Position numbers and translations under genes: made by a program. A stretch of 64,000 nucleotides of DNA from Cupriavidus taiwanensis (GTDB lineage: Bacteria > Pseudomonadota > Gammaproteobacteria > Burkholderiales > Burkholderiaceae). The stretch spans positions 782,038-846,037 of the forward strand of contig NZ_LT977071.1 in assembly GCF_900250075.1 (NCBI RefSeq). Direction: 5' to 3'. The notes under the pieces were generated by a model that was not told the DNA's origin, ran no database searches, and saw only the letters and a list, made by a program, of their open reading frames with translations. Positions 9,125 to 17,186 of this stretch are shown one piece after another (position 1 is the stretch's first letter; each line of letters begins with the position of its first letter).

Positions 9125-10857
9125 CGCGCGCCGTCACCGCCGCCACGGTCGCACCTCCGGCGCAAGCACCGGCGTCCCATCGGCGCGGCACCGGCCTGGC
9201 CGCGCGGCTGGCGCACGGCGCGCCTGCCGCAATGAAGTGGCTGTGGCTGGCCGGGCTTGCCGTGGGCCTGCTGCTGCCGTTGCTGGCGCTGTTCCGCCAG
9301 GCCTGGTTCGATGGCGCGGGCCAGTGGGTGCTGGGCGCGCGCATGGCCGCGCTGGTATCCGGCCCCAACTTCCTGCCGATGCTGGGGCGCAGCGTGGCGG
9401 TGTCGCTGACGGTGGTGGCGCTGGTGGTGCCGCTGGCGTTCGGCTTTGCCTACGCGCTGCAGCGTTCCTGCATCGCGCTGCGGCCGCTGTGGCGCGGCAT
9501 TGCGCTGCTGCCGCTGTTCGCCCCGTCGCTGCTGCCGGCGATCGCGCTGGTCTATCTGTTCGGCAACCAGGGCATCTTCCGCGACGTGTTCGGCCCGGGC
9601 GGCATCTACGGCTTCTGGGGCATCGTGCTGGGCGAGGCCTTCTACACCTTCCCGCATGCGCTGATGGTGCTGGTGGCGACGCTGTCGCTGGCCGATGCGC
9701 GCCTCTATGAAGCGGCACGCGCCATGGGCGCCGGCCCGTGGCGCACCTTCCGCACCGTGACGCTGCCGGGCGCGCGCCAGGGCCTGTTCGCCGCGGCGTG
9801 CCTGGTGCTGACGCTGGTGATCACGGACTTCGGCGTGCCCAAGGTGGTGGGCGGCGGCTACCCGGTGCTGGCGCTCGAGGCGTACAAGGCCGTGGTGGGG
9901 CAGCAGCAGTTCGACCGCGGCGCGCTGATCGGCATGCTGCTGCTGGCGCCCGCGCTGCTGACCTTTGCCGTCGACATGGCGCTGCAGCGGCGCCAGCGCA
10001 CGCAGCTGGGCAGCCGCGCGCAGGTGTATGTGCCGGCGCCCGAGCGCGGCCGCGACAGCGCCTGCCTGCTGCTGGTGCTGGCCATCAGCGCCGCGCTGCT
10101 GGCGGTGGTCGCCACCGCGGTGGGAGCGTCGCTGGTCAAGCTGTGGCCGTACAACCTGAGCCTGACGCTGGCGCACTACGACTTCGACAACATGGATGGC
10201 GGCGGCTGGCTGGCCTACCGCAACAGCCTGAAGCTGTCGGTACTGACCGCGCTGGCCGGCACCGTGGCGATCTTCCTCGGTGCCTGGCTGACGCTGCGCA
10301 CACGCGGACCCGCATGGCTGCATGGCGTGCTGCGCGCCGGCTTCCTGCTGCCGATGGCGGTGCCGGGCCTGGTGCTGGGGCTGGGCTATGTGTTTTTCTT
10401 CAATGCGCCCGGCAATCCGCTGCATGCGCTGTACGGGACCATGGCGCTGCTGGTGCTGTGCAATGTCGCGCACTGCTACACCACCGGCCACCTGACCGCG
10501 GCCGCGGCACTGCGCCAGCTCGACCACGAGTTCGAGGCCGCCGCGCTGTCGCTGGGCGTGGCGCCGCTGCTGACGTGCTGGCGCGTGACCGTGCCGGTGT
10601 GCCTGCCGGCGCTGCTCGACATCTTCCGCTACCTGTTCGTGTCGTCGATGACGACGGTGTCGGCGGTGATCTTCCTGTACAGCCCCGACACCGTGCTGGC
10701 CGCGATCTCGGTGCTGAACATGGACGATGCCGGCGATACCGCGCCCGCCGCGGCGATGTCGACGCTGATCCTGCTCACCGCCGTGCTGGCCGCGCTGTTG
10801 CTGCACGCGCTGTCGGCCGGCTGGCTGCGCCGCGCGCAACGCTGGCGCGCCGGCTGA
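9121..10857 (+). CDS. ABC transporter permease, two fused permease units
   Basis: A 578-residue membrane protein with about 12 predicted helices in two homologous halves, each ending in a binding-protein-dependent permease loop (first half EAARAMGAGPWRTFRTVTLPGAR, second half EAAALSLGVAPLLTCWRVTVPV). One polypeptide therefore supplies both permease units of the importer, as in PhnU2 and some ferric (FbpB-type) systems. It starts at ATG 9121, overlapping the ATPase stop by four bases. The binding protein gene follows after 66 bp. The substrate is discussed under the binding protein. Confidence 0.87.
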   Translation: MTRAVTAATVAPPAQAPASHRRGTGLAARLAHGAPAAMKWLWLAGLAVGLLLPLLALFRQAWFDGAGQWVLGARMAALVSGPNFLPMLGRSVAVSLTVVALVVPLAFGFAYALQRSCIALRPLWRGIALLPLFAPSLLPAIALVYLFGNQGIFRDVFGPGGIYGFWGIVLGEAFYTFPHALMVLVATLSLADARLYEAARAMGAGPWRTFRTVTLPGARQGLFAAACLVLTLVITDFGVPKVVGGGYPVLALEAYKAVVGQQQFDRGALIGMLLLAPALLTFAVDMALQRRQRTQLGSRAQVYVPAPERGRDSACLLLVLAISAALLAVVATAVGASLVKLWPYNLSLTLAHYDFDNMDGGGWLAYRNSLKLSVLTALAGTVAIFLGAWLTLRTRGPAWLHGVLRAGFLLPMAVPGLVLGLGYVFFFNAPGNPLHALYGTMALLVLCNVAHCYTTGHLTAAAALRQLDHEFEAAALSLGVAPLLTCWRVTVPVCLPALLDIFRYLFVSSMTTVSAVIFLYSPDTVLAAISVLNMDDAGDTAPAAAMSTLILLTAVLAALLLHALSAGWLRRAQRWRAG

Positions 10858-10923
10858 AACTTCCGGCTTTGTCATCCCGCTGCGCTGCGCATTACACACT
10901 GACCGATTCCAAAGGAGGAAACC

Positions 10924-11958
10924 ATGTCCCGCATCACCCGCCTTTCCGCGGCCATTGCAACCGTGGCCGCCGCCACGCTGCCGCTGCTGGCCGGCCACGC
11001 CGCCGCTGCCACCGTGCTGACCGTCTACACCGCGCTCGAAGCCGACCAGATCGCCGCCTACAAGGCCGCGTTCGAGAAGATGCATCCCGATATCGAGATC
11101 AAGTGGGTGCGCGACTCCACTGGCATCGTCACGGCCAAGCTGCTGGCGGAAAAGGCCGCACCGCGCGCCGACGCGGTGTGGGGCCTGGCCGGCTCCAGCC
11201 TGGCGATCCTGGACAAGGAAGGCATGCTCGAGCCGTACGCGCCGAAAAACCTGGCCGCGATCGATGCCAGGTACCGCAGCCCGGCCAACCCGCCGGCATG
11301 GGTCGGCATGGACGTGTGGGGCGCGGCGATCTGCTTCAACACGGTCGAGGCGCAGAAGCAGGGCCTGCCCAGGCCCACCTCGTGGGCCGACCTGACCAAG
11401 CCGGTCTATGCCGGCAAGGTGGTGATGCCGCATCCGGCCTCGTCGGGCACGGGCTTCCTCGACGTCAGCGCATGGCTGCAGATGATGGGCGAGCAGAAGG
11501 GCTGGCAGTACATGGACGCCCTGCACAAGAACATCGGCCTGTACACGCACTCGGGTTCCAAGCCGTGCAAGATGGCCGCGCAGGGCGAGTTCCCGATCGG
11601 CATCGCGTTCGAGTACCGCGCCATGAAGTCGAAGAAGGAAGGCGCGCCGATCGATATCGTGCTGCCCAGCGAAGGCCTGGGCTGGGACATCGAGGCCACC
11701 GCCATCGTCAAGGGCACCAGGCAGCTCGATGCGGCACGCAAGCTGGCCGACTTCTCGGCGTCGCGCGAGGCCATGGCGCTGTATGAAAAGAACTTCGCGG
11801 TGCTGGCCGTGCCTGGCATCGCCAAGCCCGACGCGCTGCTGCCGGCGGACTACGAGAAGCGCCTGATCAGGAACGACTTCCGCTGGGCCAGCGATAACCG
11901 CGACCGCATCCTGGCCGAATGGAGCAAGCGCTACGAAGGGAAGGCGGAGAAGAAGTAA
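10924..11958 (+). CDS. Periplasmic binding protein, 2-aminoethylphosphonate-type (PhnS2-like)
   Basis: A 344-residue secreted binding protein with signal peptide ending near AHAAAA (about residue 28). The mature part follows the extracellular solute-binding family 1 fold (VLTVYTALEADQ, WVRDSTGIVTAKLLAEK, HSGSKPCKMAAQGEFPIGI). These motifs fit the group annotated as putative 2-aminoethylphosphonate binding proteins; ferric-binding proteins are close relatives but normally show paired Tyr ligands, which I do not see clearly. A very strong AAAGGAGG ribosome binding site precedes the ATG, consistent with the need for more binding protein than membrane parts. No phosphonate-degrading enzyme lies nearby, so the substrate is uncertain. 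Confidence 0.82.
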   Translation: MSRITRLSAAIATVAAATLPLLAGHAAAATVLTVYTALEADQIAAYKAAFEKMHPDIEIKWVRDSTGIVTAKLLAEKAAPRADAVWGLAGSSLAILDKEGMLEPYAPKNLAAIDARYRSPANPPAWVGMDVWGAAICFNTVEAQKQGLPRPTSWADLTKPVYAGKVVMPHPASSGTGFLDVSAWLQMMGEQKGWQYMDALHKNIGLYTHSGSKPCKMAAQGEFPIGIAFEYRAMKSKKEGAPIDIVLPSEGLGWDIEATAIVKGTRQLDAARKLADFSASREAMALYEKNFAVLAVPGIAKPDALLPADYEKRLIRNDFRWASDNRDRILAEWSKRYEGKAEKK

Positions 11959-12049
11959 GACGGTTGGGCCGGGTGCCGCTGCAGCGCCAAAGCTGCCCGC
12001 AGAAACGGGTACGCTGTCGGCGCCGCGGCCGCCCGTCCCGGCCCCCGTT

Positions 12050-12373
12050 TCAGGCCCGGCGTTGCGCGTCGTCGGTCGCGGGCAGGCCGGCGTGCAGGCG
12101 GCGGTAGAGTTCGTCGATGCGCTGGCGGCTGGCCTGCAGTTCTTCGCGGCCGCGTTCGGTCAGCAGGTAGACCCGGCCGATGCCGTCGCGCAGCACGCTT
12201 TCCAGGTAGCCTTCCATTTGCAGCGCCCGCAGCAGCGGACGCACCGAGCCGATATCGACCTGGAAGCCGTATTCCAGCAGCATGTCGGCCAGCATGGCCA
12301 CGGTTGCGGGGACTTCCAGCGCGAATTGCAGGACGTAGACGCGGGCCAGCAGGCCCAGGAACTGTCGTTTCAT
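12050..12373 (-). CDS. PadR-family transcriptional regulator
   Basis: A 107-residue winged-helix protein. Residues 1-75 give the PadR-type fold (MLLEYGFQVDIGSVRPLLRALQMEGYLES, then GIGRVYLLTERGREEL for the wing) and a charged helix closes the protein for dimerisation. The ATG at 12373 is chosen because it starts the conserved region; the longer frame to 12565 crosses a terminator. A rho-independent terminator and a promoter-like element lie 130-240 bp upstream on the same strand (see candidate small RNA). Neighbouring genes do not reveal its target. Confidence 0.75.
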   Translation of the reverse strand: MKRQFLGLLARVYVLQFALEVPATVAMLADMLLEYGFQVDIGSVRPLLRALQMEGYLESVLRDGIGRVYLLTERGREELQASRQRIDELYRRLHAGLPATDDAQRRA

Positions 12374-12504
12374 GTGGATTGGCAACGCGGCTGACGCCGC
12401 GCCGGTTGACGCAGGATGCGGGCATTGGGATGCCGGCAGCGCCGCGGGACGGGGCCAATGGGGATGTCGCCGGCCGGTGCGCCGGGCAACGCGCATCTTA
12501 CCGG

Positions 12505-12540
12505 AACAAAAAAAGAAGCCGCCAGGAGGCCTGGCGGCTT
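12505..12540 (-). terminator. Rho-independent terminator upstream of padR
   Basis: On the minus strand a perfect 10-bp stem (AAGCCGCCAG / CTGGCGGCTT, loop of five) is followed by C and seven T. No protein gene ends just before it on this strand; it closes the candidate small RNA below or attenuates a padR leader. Confidence 0.8.
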
Positions 12541-12579
12541 GTCGGGAATGCGTCGGAGGGGTCAATTAACTCTGGCGCA
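12505..12579 (-). ncRNA. Candidate small RNA or attenuated padR leader
   Basis: The minus strand has a promoter-like pair (GTGACA at 12610-12615, 18-bp spacer, TAAAAT at 12586-12591) that would start a transcript near 12579. It ends about 75 nt later at the terminator just described. The body shows an ACCCCUCCG stretch that could pair with ribosome binding sites. There is no open frame of note inside. Nothing but sequence supports this; it may equally be the 5' leader of padR with a terminator acting as attenuator. Confidence 0.35.
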
Positions 12580-12615
12580 GACCAGATTTTAATTTAATCG
12601 AATGCGGATTGTCAC

Positions 12616-12878
12616 GCGTCGGCGACGCGTCCCCTCCTGCGGGGGGAGCGGATGAAAGCTCCCGGTAAGGAAGTGACGTATTTGCGTGACATTGTGGCGT
12701 AAAAGGCTCTCAATTGTCGCGTAAATCCGCGAACGTGCCGCGCATCCCATGGCCCGGTAGGTGCTCCGCTCGGCGCCTGCCGGATCACAGGTCCGAATCC
12801 GGCTTGTGGGCGGCCCCGCACCGGCGTCCAATGCGGCATCCCTGATGCTGCCGGCGGGGGGCGCCCCTCGCCCGACCG
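12616..12878. other. Intergenic region upstream of the EamA transporter
   Basis: No gene is supported here. A short perfect dyad (ACGCGTC, three bases, GACGCGT at 12614-12630) lies beside the candidate small-RNA promoter. Near 12770-12800 two GGAT/ATCC-type arms could fold. A short stretch reminiscent of a tRNA T-loop does not make a tRNA. The region is less GC-rich around 12660-12730 than its surroundings. Confidence 0.4.
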
Positions 12879-13808
12879 ATGAAACCCCTCGACCTGCTTC
12901 GCTTGCTGGCCCTGGCCGCCCTCTGGGGCGGCAGCTTCCTCTTCATCCGCATTGGCGCGCCGGTGCTGGGGCCGCTGCCGACGGCCTTCGTGCGCGTGCT
13001 GATCGGCGCGCTGACGCTGGCGGCGTGCCTGCCGCTACTGGGCCTGCGCTGGGACATGCAGGGCAAATGGCCGGCAGTGCTGGCGCTGGGCGTGGTCAAC
13101 TCGGGCATTCCGTTCGCGATGTACGCCGTGGCGGCACTGTGGCTGCCGGCCGGTTACTCGGCGGTGTTCAACGCCATGACCCCGCTGATGGGCGTGGCGA
13201 TCGGCGCGCTGGCCTTTGCGGAACCGCTGACGCGGGCGAAGGCCTTGGGGGTGGTGCTGGGCGTCGCGGGGGTGGGAGTGCTGACGCGTACCGGGCCGGT
13301 GGCCTTTTCCACGGAGGTCCTGCTGGGCGCGCTGGCTTGCCTGTTCGCCACGGCGTGCTACGGCCTGGCCGGCTTTCTCGCGCGGCGCTGGATCACGCAA
13401 CGCGGCGGGCTGGACAGCCGGCTGGTCGCGGCCGGCAGCCTGGTCGGCGCGGGCGCCTTTCTGCTTCCCTTCTGCGTCGTGGCACTGTGGCGCCACAACA
13501 CGCTGCCCGATGCCGGCGCCGGCGTGTGGGCGGCGATGGTCGGCCTCGGCACGCTGTGCACGGCACTGGCCTACATCCTGTATTACCGGCTGATCGCCGA
13601 CCTGGGCCCGGTGCGCTCGCTGACCGTCACCTTCCTGATCCCGCCGTTCGGCATGGTCTGGGGCGCGCTGTTCCTGGGCGAGACGCTGTCGTGGGCGCAT
13701 GCCGCCGGCGGCGCGCTGATCGGCATGGCGGTGTGGCTCGTGTTGCGGCCCGGGACGGCAGTACGGACCGGAACCCGACAGGCCCCCGGCGCTGCCGCCG
13801 AACGGTGA
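12879..13808 (+). CDS. EamA/DMT-superfamily transporter
   Basis: A 309-residue membrane protein with about ten helices in two EamA repeats. The first repeat opens with LAALWGGSFLFIRIGAPVLGP, typical of the drug/metabolite exporter family, and the second ends with the FLIPPFGMVWGALFLGE signature. Such proteins export amino acids, nucleobases or other metabolites across the inner membrane. It stands alone with no adjacent regulator of obvious relevance, so the substrate cannot be named. The start at 12879 begins right at the first helix. Confidence 0.85.
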   Translation: MKPLDLLRLLALAALWGGSFLFIRIGAPVLGPLPTAFVRVLIGALTLAACLPLLGLRWDMQGKWPAVLALGVVNSGIPFAMYAVAALWLPAGYSAVFNAMTPLMGVAIGALAFAEPLTRAKALGVVLGVAGVGVLTRTGPVAFSTEVLLGALACLFATACYGLAGFLARRWITQRGGLDSRLVAAGSLVGAGAFLLPFCVVALWRHNTLPDAGAGVWAAMVGLGTLCTALAYILYYRLIADLGPVRSLTVTFLIPPFGMVWGALFLGETLSWAHAAGGALIGMAVWLVLRPGTAVRTGTRQAPGAAAER

Positions 13809-13859
13809 GCTGGGCCGCGTGAGGAGAAACTCATAATTTGGCCGGAAGGTGCTGACGGT

Positions 13860-13873
13860 ACGATACGAATCGT
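13860..13873. promoter_or_regulatory. Possible operator of the HTH gene
   Basis: Inverted repeat ACGAT, four bases, ATCGT, ending 27 bp before the start of the HTH protein. Antitoxin-like XRE proteins usually repress their own promoter through such short dyads, so this is a plausible autoregulatory site. The evidence is only the dyad and its position. Confidence 0.4.
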
Positions 13874-13899
13874 GGAAATTCAGGAAGTGAAGAAACGGG

Positions 13900-14229
13900 A
13901 TGAAGGTACCTACTAACATCCAGACGATCGTTGGGACGGACGGCAAGCCGGCCTTTGTCGTGATCCCGTACGAGGATTACCTCACGCAATTTGCCCAAGC
14001 CGCGGACCTGATCCCGCATGCCGTGGTCCGGCGCGTGCTAATCGATGACGTACCTTCGCTGCGCGCCTGGCGCGAACATCTTGGCCTGACGCAGGCGGAA
14101 GTCGCCGCCCGGCTCGGCATTTCGCAGCCTGCCTACGCGCAGCAGGAAAACAGCGAGCGGCTGCGCAAGACCTCGCGTGAGCGGATTGCCGCAGCGCTCG
14201 GCATCACGGCAGCACAGCTCGATATCTGA
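13900..14229 (+). CDS. XRE-family HTH protein with Phd-like N-terminus (orphan antitoxin-like)
   Basis: A 109-residue protein. Residues 1-35 (TIVGTDGKPAFVVIPYEDY) resemble the dimerisation part of prevent-host-death-type antitoxins, and residues 50-105 form an XRE/Cro HTH (AWREHLGLTQAEVAARLGISQPAYAQQE). This layout is common for antitoxins paired with RelE/HigB-type toxins. No toxin frame is present upstream: the short open stretch before the start is closed by a stop at 13834. None is seen downstream either. It may be an orphan antitoxin or a stand-alone regulator. Confidence 0.75.
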   Translation: MKVPTNIQTIVGTDGKPAFVVIPYEDYLTQFAQAADLIPHAVVRRVLIDDVPSLRAWREHLGLTQAEVAARLGISQPAYAQQENSERLRKTSRERIAAALGITAAQLDI

Positions 14230-14243
14230 CCGCGGCCGCCGGT

Positions 14244-14501
14244 TCAGGCCTGCGCCGCGGTGCCCACGTTGTACTGCTCGCGCACCATCATCACCACGCG
14301 GCGGGCCTGGCGCCAGTGGCGCACGGCGTCGGCTTCGCTGCGTTCGGGGAAATCGACCTCGGCGCTCCAGTTGCAGCCGGTGTGGTCAGGGCGGTGCACG
14401 CACACCGCGCGCAGCTGGCAGTCCTGGCAGCCAGGTTCCTGGCGCAGGCACAGGTTGATCAGGTGCTTCAGTTCGGACAGGGGTTTGGTCAGGCGCTCCA
14501 T
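14244..14501 (-). CDS. Small cysteine-containing protein downstream of fur-like gene
   Basis: An 85-residue protein with five cysteines (C18, C25, C28, C34, C43; pattern CLRQEPGCQDCQLRAVC) suggesting metal or Fe-S binding. It starts 37 bp after the stop of the Fur-family gene on the same strand, after a GGAG ribosome binding site, so the two are probably cotranscribed. I do not recognise a named family. The pairing with a Fur-type regulator hints at metal homeostasis, which is inference. Confidence 0.65.
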   Translation of the reverse strand: MERLTKPLSELKHLINLCLRQEPGCQDCQLRAVCVHRPDHTGCNWSAEVDFPERSEADAVRHWRQARRVVMMVREQYNVGTAAQA

Positions 14502-14538
14502 GGATGGCTCCGTCAGGCGCGCAACATGCGGCGGGGGA

Positions 14539-15027
14539 TCAGGCGCTGGCCGGCAGTTCCGGCACGCGCGCTTCGTCGGCGGCGCCGGCGCGGCATTGCG
14601 GGCACACGCCATACAGCACCAGCATATGCTCGCGCAGCTCAAAGGCATTGTCGGCGGCGACCTGGCGCTGGCGCTGCTCGATGCGCTCGTCGCGGAACTC
14701 CTCCACGCGGCCGCACGCCACGCAGATCAGGTGGTCGTGGTGACCGCCTTCGTTCAGTTCAAATACGGCGTGATCCGACTCGAAGCTGTGGCGCAGCAGG
14801 ATATCTGCCTGCACCAGCTGGTTGAGCACGCGATAGACCGTCGACAGCCCGGCATCCTCGTCCTGCGTCAGCAGGATGCGGTAGACATCTTCCGCGCTCA
14901 GGTGGCGCCTGGCGCTGGTGCGGAACACTTCGAGGATGCGCATCCGCGGCGACGTCGCCTTCAGGCCGGCGCGCTTGAGATGGATCGGGCTGGTGCTCTC
15001 GGATGACATGGCGGATGGCATAGGCAT
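14539..15027 (-). CDS. Fur-family ferric uptake regulator
   Basis: A 162-residue Fur-type repressor. The winged HTH is at about 15-90 (LKRAGLKATSPRMRILEVF, STVYRVLNQLVQADIL), followed by the metal-binding part: HHDHLICVACG (His 96/97/99, C102, C105) and a second pair C142/C145 (GVCPQC). All classical Fur zinc and regulatory-metal ligands are present. An ATG at 15009 is an equal alternative start; neither has a strong ribosome binding site. The HHDHLICVACG motif favours Fur over Zur. A Fur-box promoter on the same strand lies about 430 bp upstream, which could mean autoregulation with a long leader. Confidence 0.9.
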   Translation of the reverse strand: MPMPSAMSSESTSPIHLKRAGLKATSPRMRILEVFRTSARRHLSAEDVYRILLTQDEDAGLSTVYRVLNQLVQADILLRHSFESDHAVFELNEGGHHDHLICVACGRVEEFRDERIEQRQRQVAADNAFELREHMLVLYGVCPQCRAGAADEARVPELPASA

Positions 15028-15535
15028 GCTGCGGCTGGCGCCCCGCAGTCAGGGCGGCGCCCGGCCTGGCGCCGCACGGGGCACGGCGTCGGTGGCTTGG
15101 CGGAATTTCAGGCGGGAAGCGCCAGGGCCGGCCGGGCGCTGGCGCCCTCGTCCCTGGCGGCGCGACGTGCCTGCACGGCGCGCGGAATAAAAAGGTGGCC
15201 TGGCTTGCCGCCGGAAGACGCGATCGGGAAAGCGGGGTCTGGTTGCTTTCCCGATCTTCCGGAGACTGGCTACTACCAAACGCTCCGCGTGACGGAGCGG
15301 TCCCCACAAAAGTCGGTATCGAAGGCCGCAGGGGCGGCATCCGGAAATCTGTCGTGCCTGCCAGCGCTGGGTGCCGACGCGTGCCGCGCGGTGCCAGCCT
15401 GGCCGGTCTGCCCGCGCCGTCCGGTGCTTGCTTCGGTGCACCGTGCGTCAGGCAGTGATCGAATAGTAAATGGGAATCGATCTCATTACAAGGAAAATTT
15501 TTCGGCAGGCGTGATTACCGTTCTGCGACACCCGC
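15028..15535. other. Long structured intergenic region upstream of fur-like gene
   Basis: This 508-bp gap has no supported protein gene. It contains a Fur-box promoter facing the fur-like gene (15463-15491), a large hairpin at 15211-15262 (12-bp perfect stem GATCGGGAAAGC / GCTTTCCCGATC plus outer CCGGAA/TTCCGG with a five-base bulge) and a smaller hairpin near 15281-15299 (CGCTCCG / CGGAGCG). The frames that span it have no family motifs and low-complexity composition, so they are not called. Confidence 0.5.
15463..15491 (-). promoter_or_regulatory. Promoter with Fur box in its spacer
   Basis: On the minus strand TTGTAA (15486-15491) and TACTAT (15463-15468) are separated by exactly 17 bp, and the 21-bp Fur-box-like palindrome (AAATGGGAAT / TCTCATTA arms, 15468-15488) fills the spacer. 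The transcript would run from about 15456 toward the Fur-family gene. Iron-loaded Fur bound here would block RNA polymerase. Nothing but sequence supports activity. Confidence 0.6.
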
Positions 15536-17155
15536 TCAGGCGATCGCCGTCTCCAGCGCCACCCCGTCGCGCCCCGGGTCCGCGCCGCCATCGAGCTCGC
15601 CGTTCACCAGCCGGATCGCGTGCACCCAGGCAATGGTGTAGTTGTACGGATTGCGAATCACCTCATAGCCTTGCGCTTCCAGTTCCGCGGTGAGATAGCG
15701 CGGAATCCGGTTGCAGACGTCGATGGCATTGCTGGTCGACGAGAAGCGTGGCGCCGACACGGCGGACTGCATCGCCATGCCGAAGTCCACCACGTTCAGG
15801 ATGGCCTGCAGCACGCCCATCGCGATCTGGGTGCCGCCCGGTGCGCCAAGCACGATCTCCGGTTTGCCGTCGCGGAACACGATCGAAGGGCACGACGAGG
15901 TGAAGCGCCGCTTGCCCGGCGCGATGCTGCCCGCGCGGCCCGGGCGCGGATCGAACACGCCCATGCAGCCGTTGTGCAGGAAGCCGAGGCCCGGCGTCAT
16001 GACCCCCGACGGCATCGCCAGCGAATGCGTCAGCGCAATGCAGTTGCCCTCGCCATCGACCACCGACAGATGCGTGGTATCGCGCGGCACCACATGGCCG
16101 GGATTGACGCGGGCAATGTCGATCCTGTCGCCGGCAACGATGCCCGCGGCGAGCTCGCGGGCATAGCCCTTGTCGAGCAGGCGCGCCAGCGGCACCTCGA
16201 CAAAGGCCGGATCGCCGACGTGCAGATCCTTGTCGCGCGTGGCCGCCTTCATCGCCTCGCAGACAATGCGCAGGTATTCCGCGGTGTTGTGGCCGATCCG
16301 GGCCAGGTCGAAGCGCTCGAGGATGTTCAGCATCTCGATCAGCATCACGCCGCCGCCCGGCGGCTGGTTGGTGGTGATGGTGCGATCGCGATAGGTGCCG
16401 GCCAGCGGCGCGGTGCGCTCGACCCGGTAGCCCGCCAGGTCCGCGCGCGACAGCAGCCCGCCGTTGGCCTCCATGTCGGCGACGATGCGCCCGGCGATAT
16501 CGTGCAGATAGAACGCGTCCGCGCCCTCGCGCGCGATCTGCTCGAGCGTGTCGCCGAAATCTGGATTGTGCAGCGGCGTGCCGATGGTCTTGGGCGAGCC
16601 GTCTTCACGGCAATAGAGGCGCCGGCCATCGGCGCTGTACGCCAGGCGTTCGCGGTTGCTGGCGCGGCCGAGCGTGCCCTCGTCGATCCAGAACGCATAC
16701 ATCCCCGGCCGCACGAAATAGCCCTGGCGCGCCCAGCGGATCGCCGGCGCGATGACTTCCCGCCACGGCAGCCTGCCGTAGCCGCGGTGAATCGCCTCCA
16801 GGCCGCGCAGCGTGCCCGGCGTGGCGACCGACTGGTAGCCGATGTCGTTGAGCCGGTCCTTGACGAAGAAGCCGAAGCCGTCGCGAGCCTCGCCTTCCAG
16901 CTTGTCGGCCCACATGTCCGGGGTGGCGCGCGCCGGCGCGGTGGCGTGGAAGTCGATGTACTCGTGCGCCTGGTGCGACGGCATATACACCGCGGCCGTG
17001 CCGAACCCGGCGATGCCGCACATCAGCGGATCGACCACGGCCTGGGCAAACGCGCAGGCGACCGCGGCGTCCGCCGCATTGCCGCCGGCCCGCAGGATTT
17101 CGATGCCTGCTTCCGCCGCCTCGGGCTGCGGGCAGACGACCATGCCTTTTTTCAT
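15536..17155 (-). CDS. Gamma-glutamyltransferase family protein
   Basis: A 539-residue Ntn-hydrolase of the GGT family. The autocleavage and nucleophile site is DTTHLSVVD, with T360 the expected N-terminal nucleophile of the small subunit; the glycine-rich APGGTQIAMGV segment follows. The large-subunit half shows the GGNAADAAVA motif. No signal peptide is seen, unlike secreted glutathione-cleaving GGTs, so it is likely cytoplasmic and may act on other gamma-glutamyl compounds or as a cephalosporin-acylase-type amidase. A Bug-type binding protein follows immediately upstream in the same operon and a divergent LysR gene probably controls both. Confidence 0.88.
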   Translation of the reverse strand: MKKGMVVCPQPEAAEAGIEILRAGGNAADAAVACAFAQAVVDPLMCGIAGFGTAAVYMPSHQAHEYIDFHATAPARATPDMWADKLEGEARDGFGFFVKDRLNDIGYQSVATPGTLRGLEAIHRGYGRLPWREVIAPAIRWARQGYFVRPGMYAFWIDEGTLGRASNRERLAYSADGRRLYCREDGSPKTIGTPLHNPDFGDTLEQIAREGADAFYLHDIAGRIVADMEANGGLLSRADLAGYRVERTAPLAGTYRDRTITTNQPPGGGVMLIEMLNILERFDLARIGHNTAEYLRIVCEAMKAATRDKDLHVGDPAFVEVPLARLLDKGYARELAAGIVAGDRIDIARVNPGHVVPRDTTHLSVVDGEGNCIALTHSLAMPSGVMTPGLGFLHNGCMGVFDPRPGRAGSIAPGKRRFTSSCPSIVFRDGKPEIVLGAPGGTQIAMGVLQAILNVVDFGMAMQSAVSAPRFSSTSNAIDVCNRIPRYLTAELEAQGYEVIRNPYNYTIAWVHAIRLVNGELDGGADPGRDGVALETAIA

Positions 17156-17186
17156 TGTTACCTCGGGATCTGGTGTCGGGTGCGCT

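Noticed and set aside
12760..12830. Sequence resembling a tRNA D-arm and T-loop (GGTCCGAATCC).
   Set aside because: The T stem and acceptor do not pair and there is no anticodon arm, so no tRNA or tmRNA can be built.
15049..15441. 130-codon minus-strand frame upstream of the Fur gene.
   Set aside because: Composition is arginine-rich shadow coding with no family motif, and the region is better explained as leader and hairpins.
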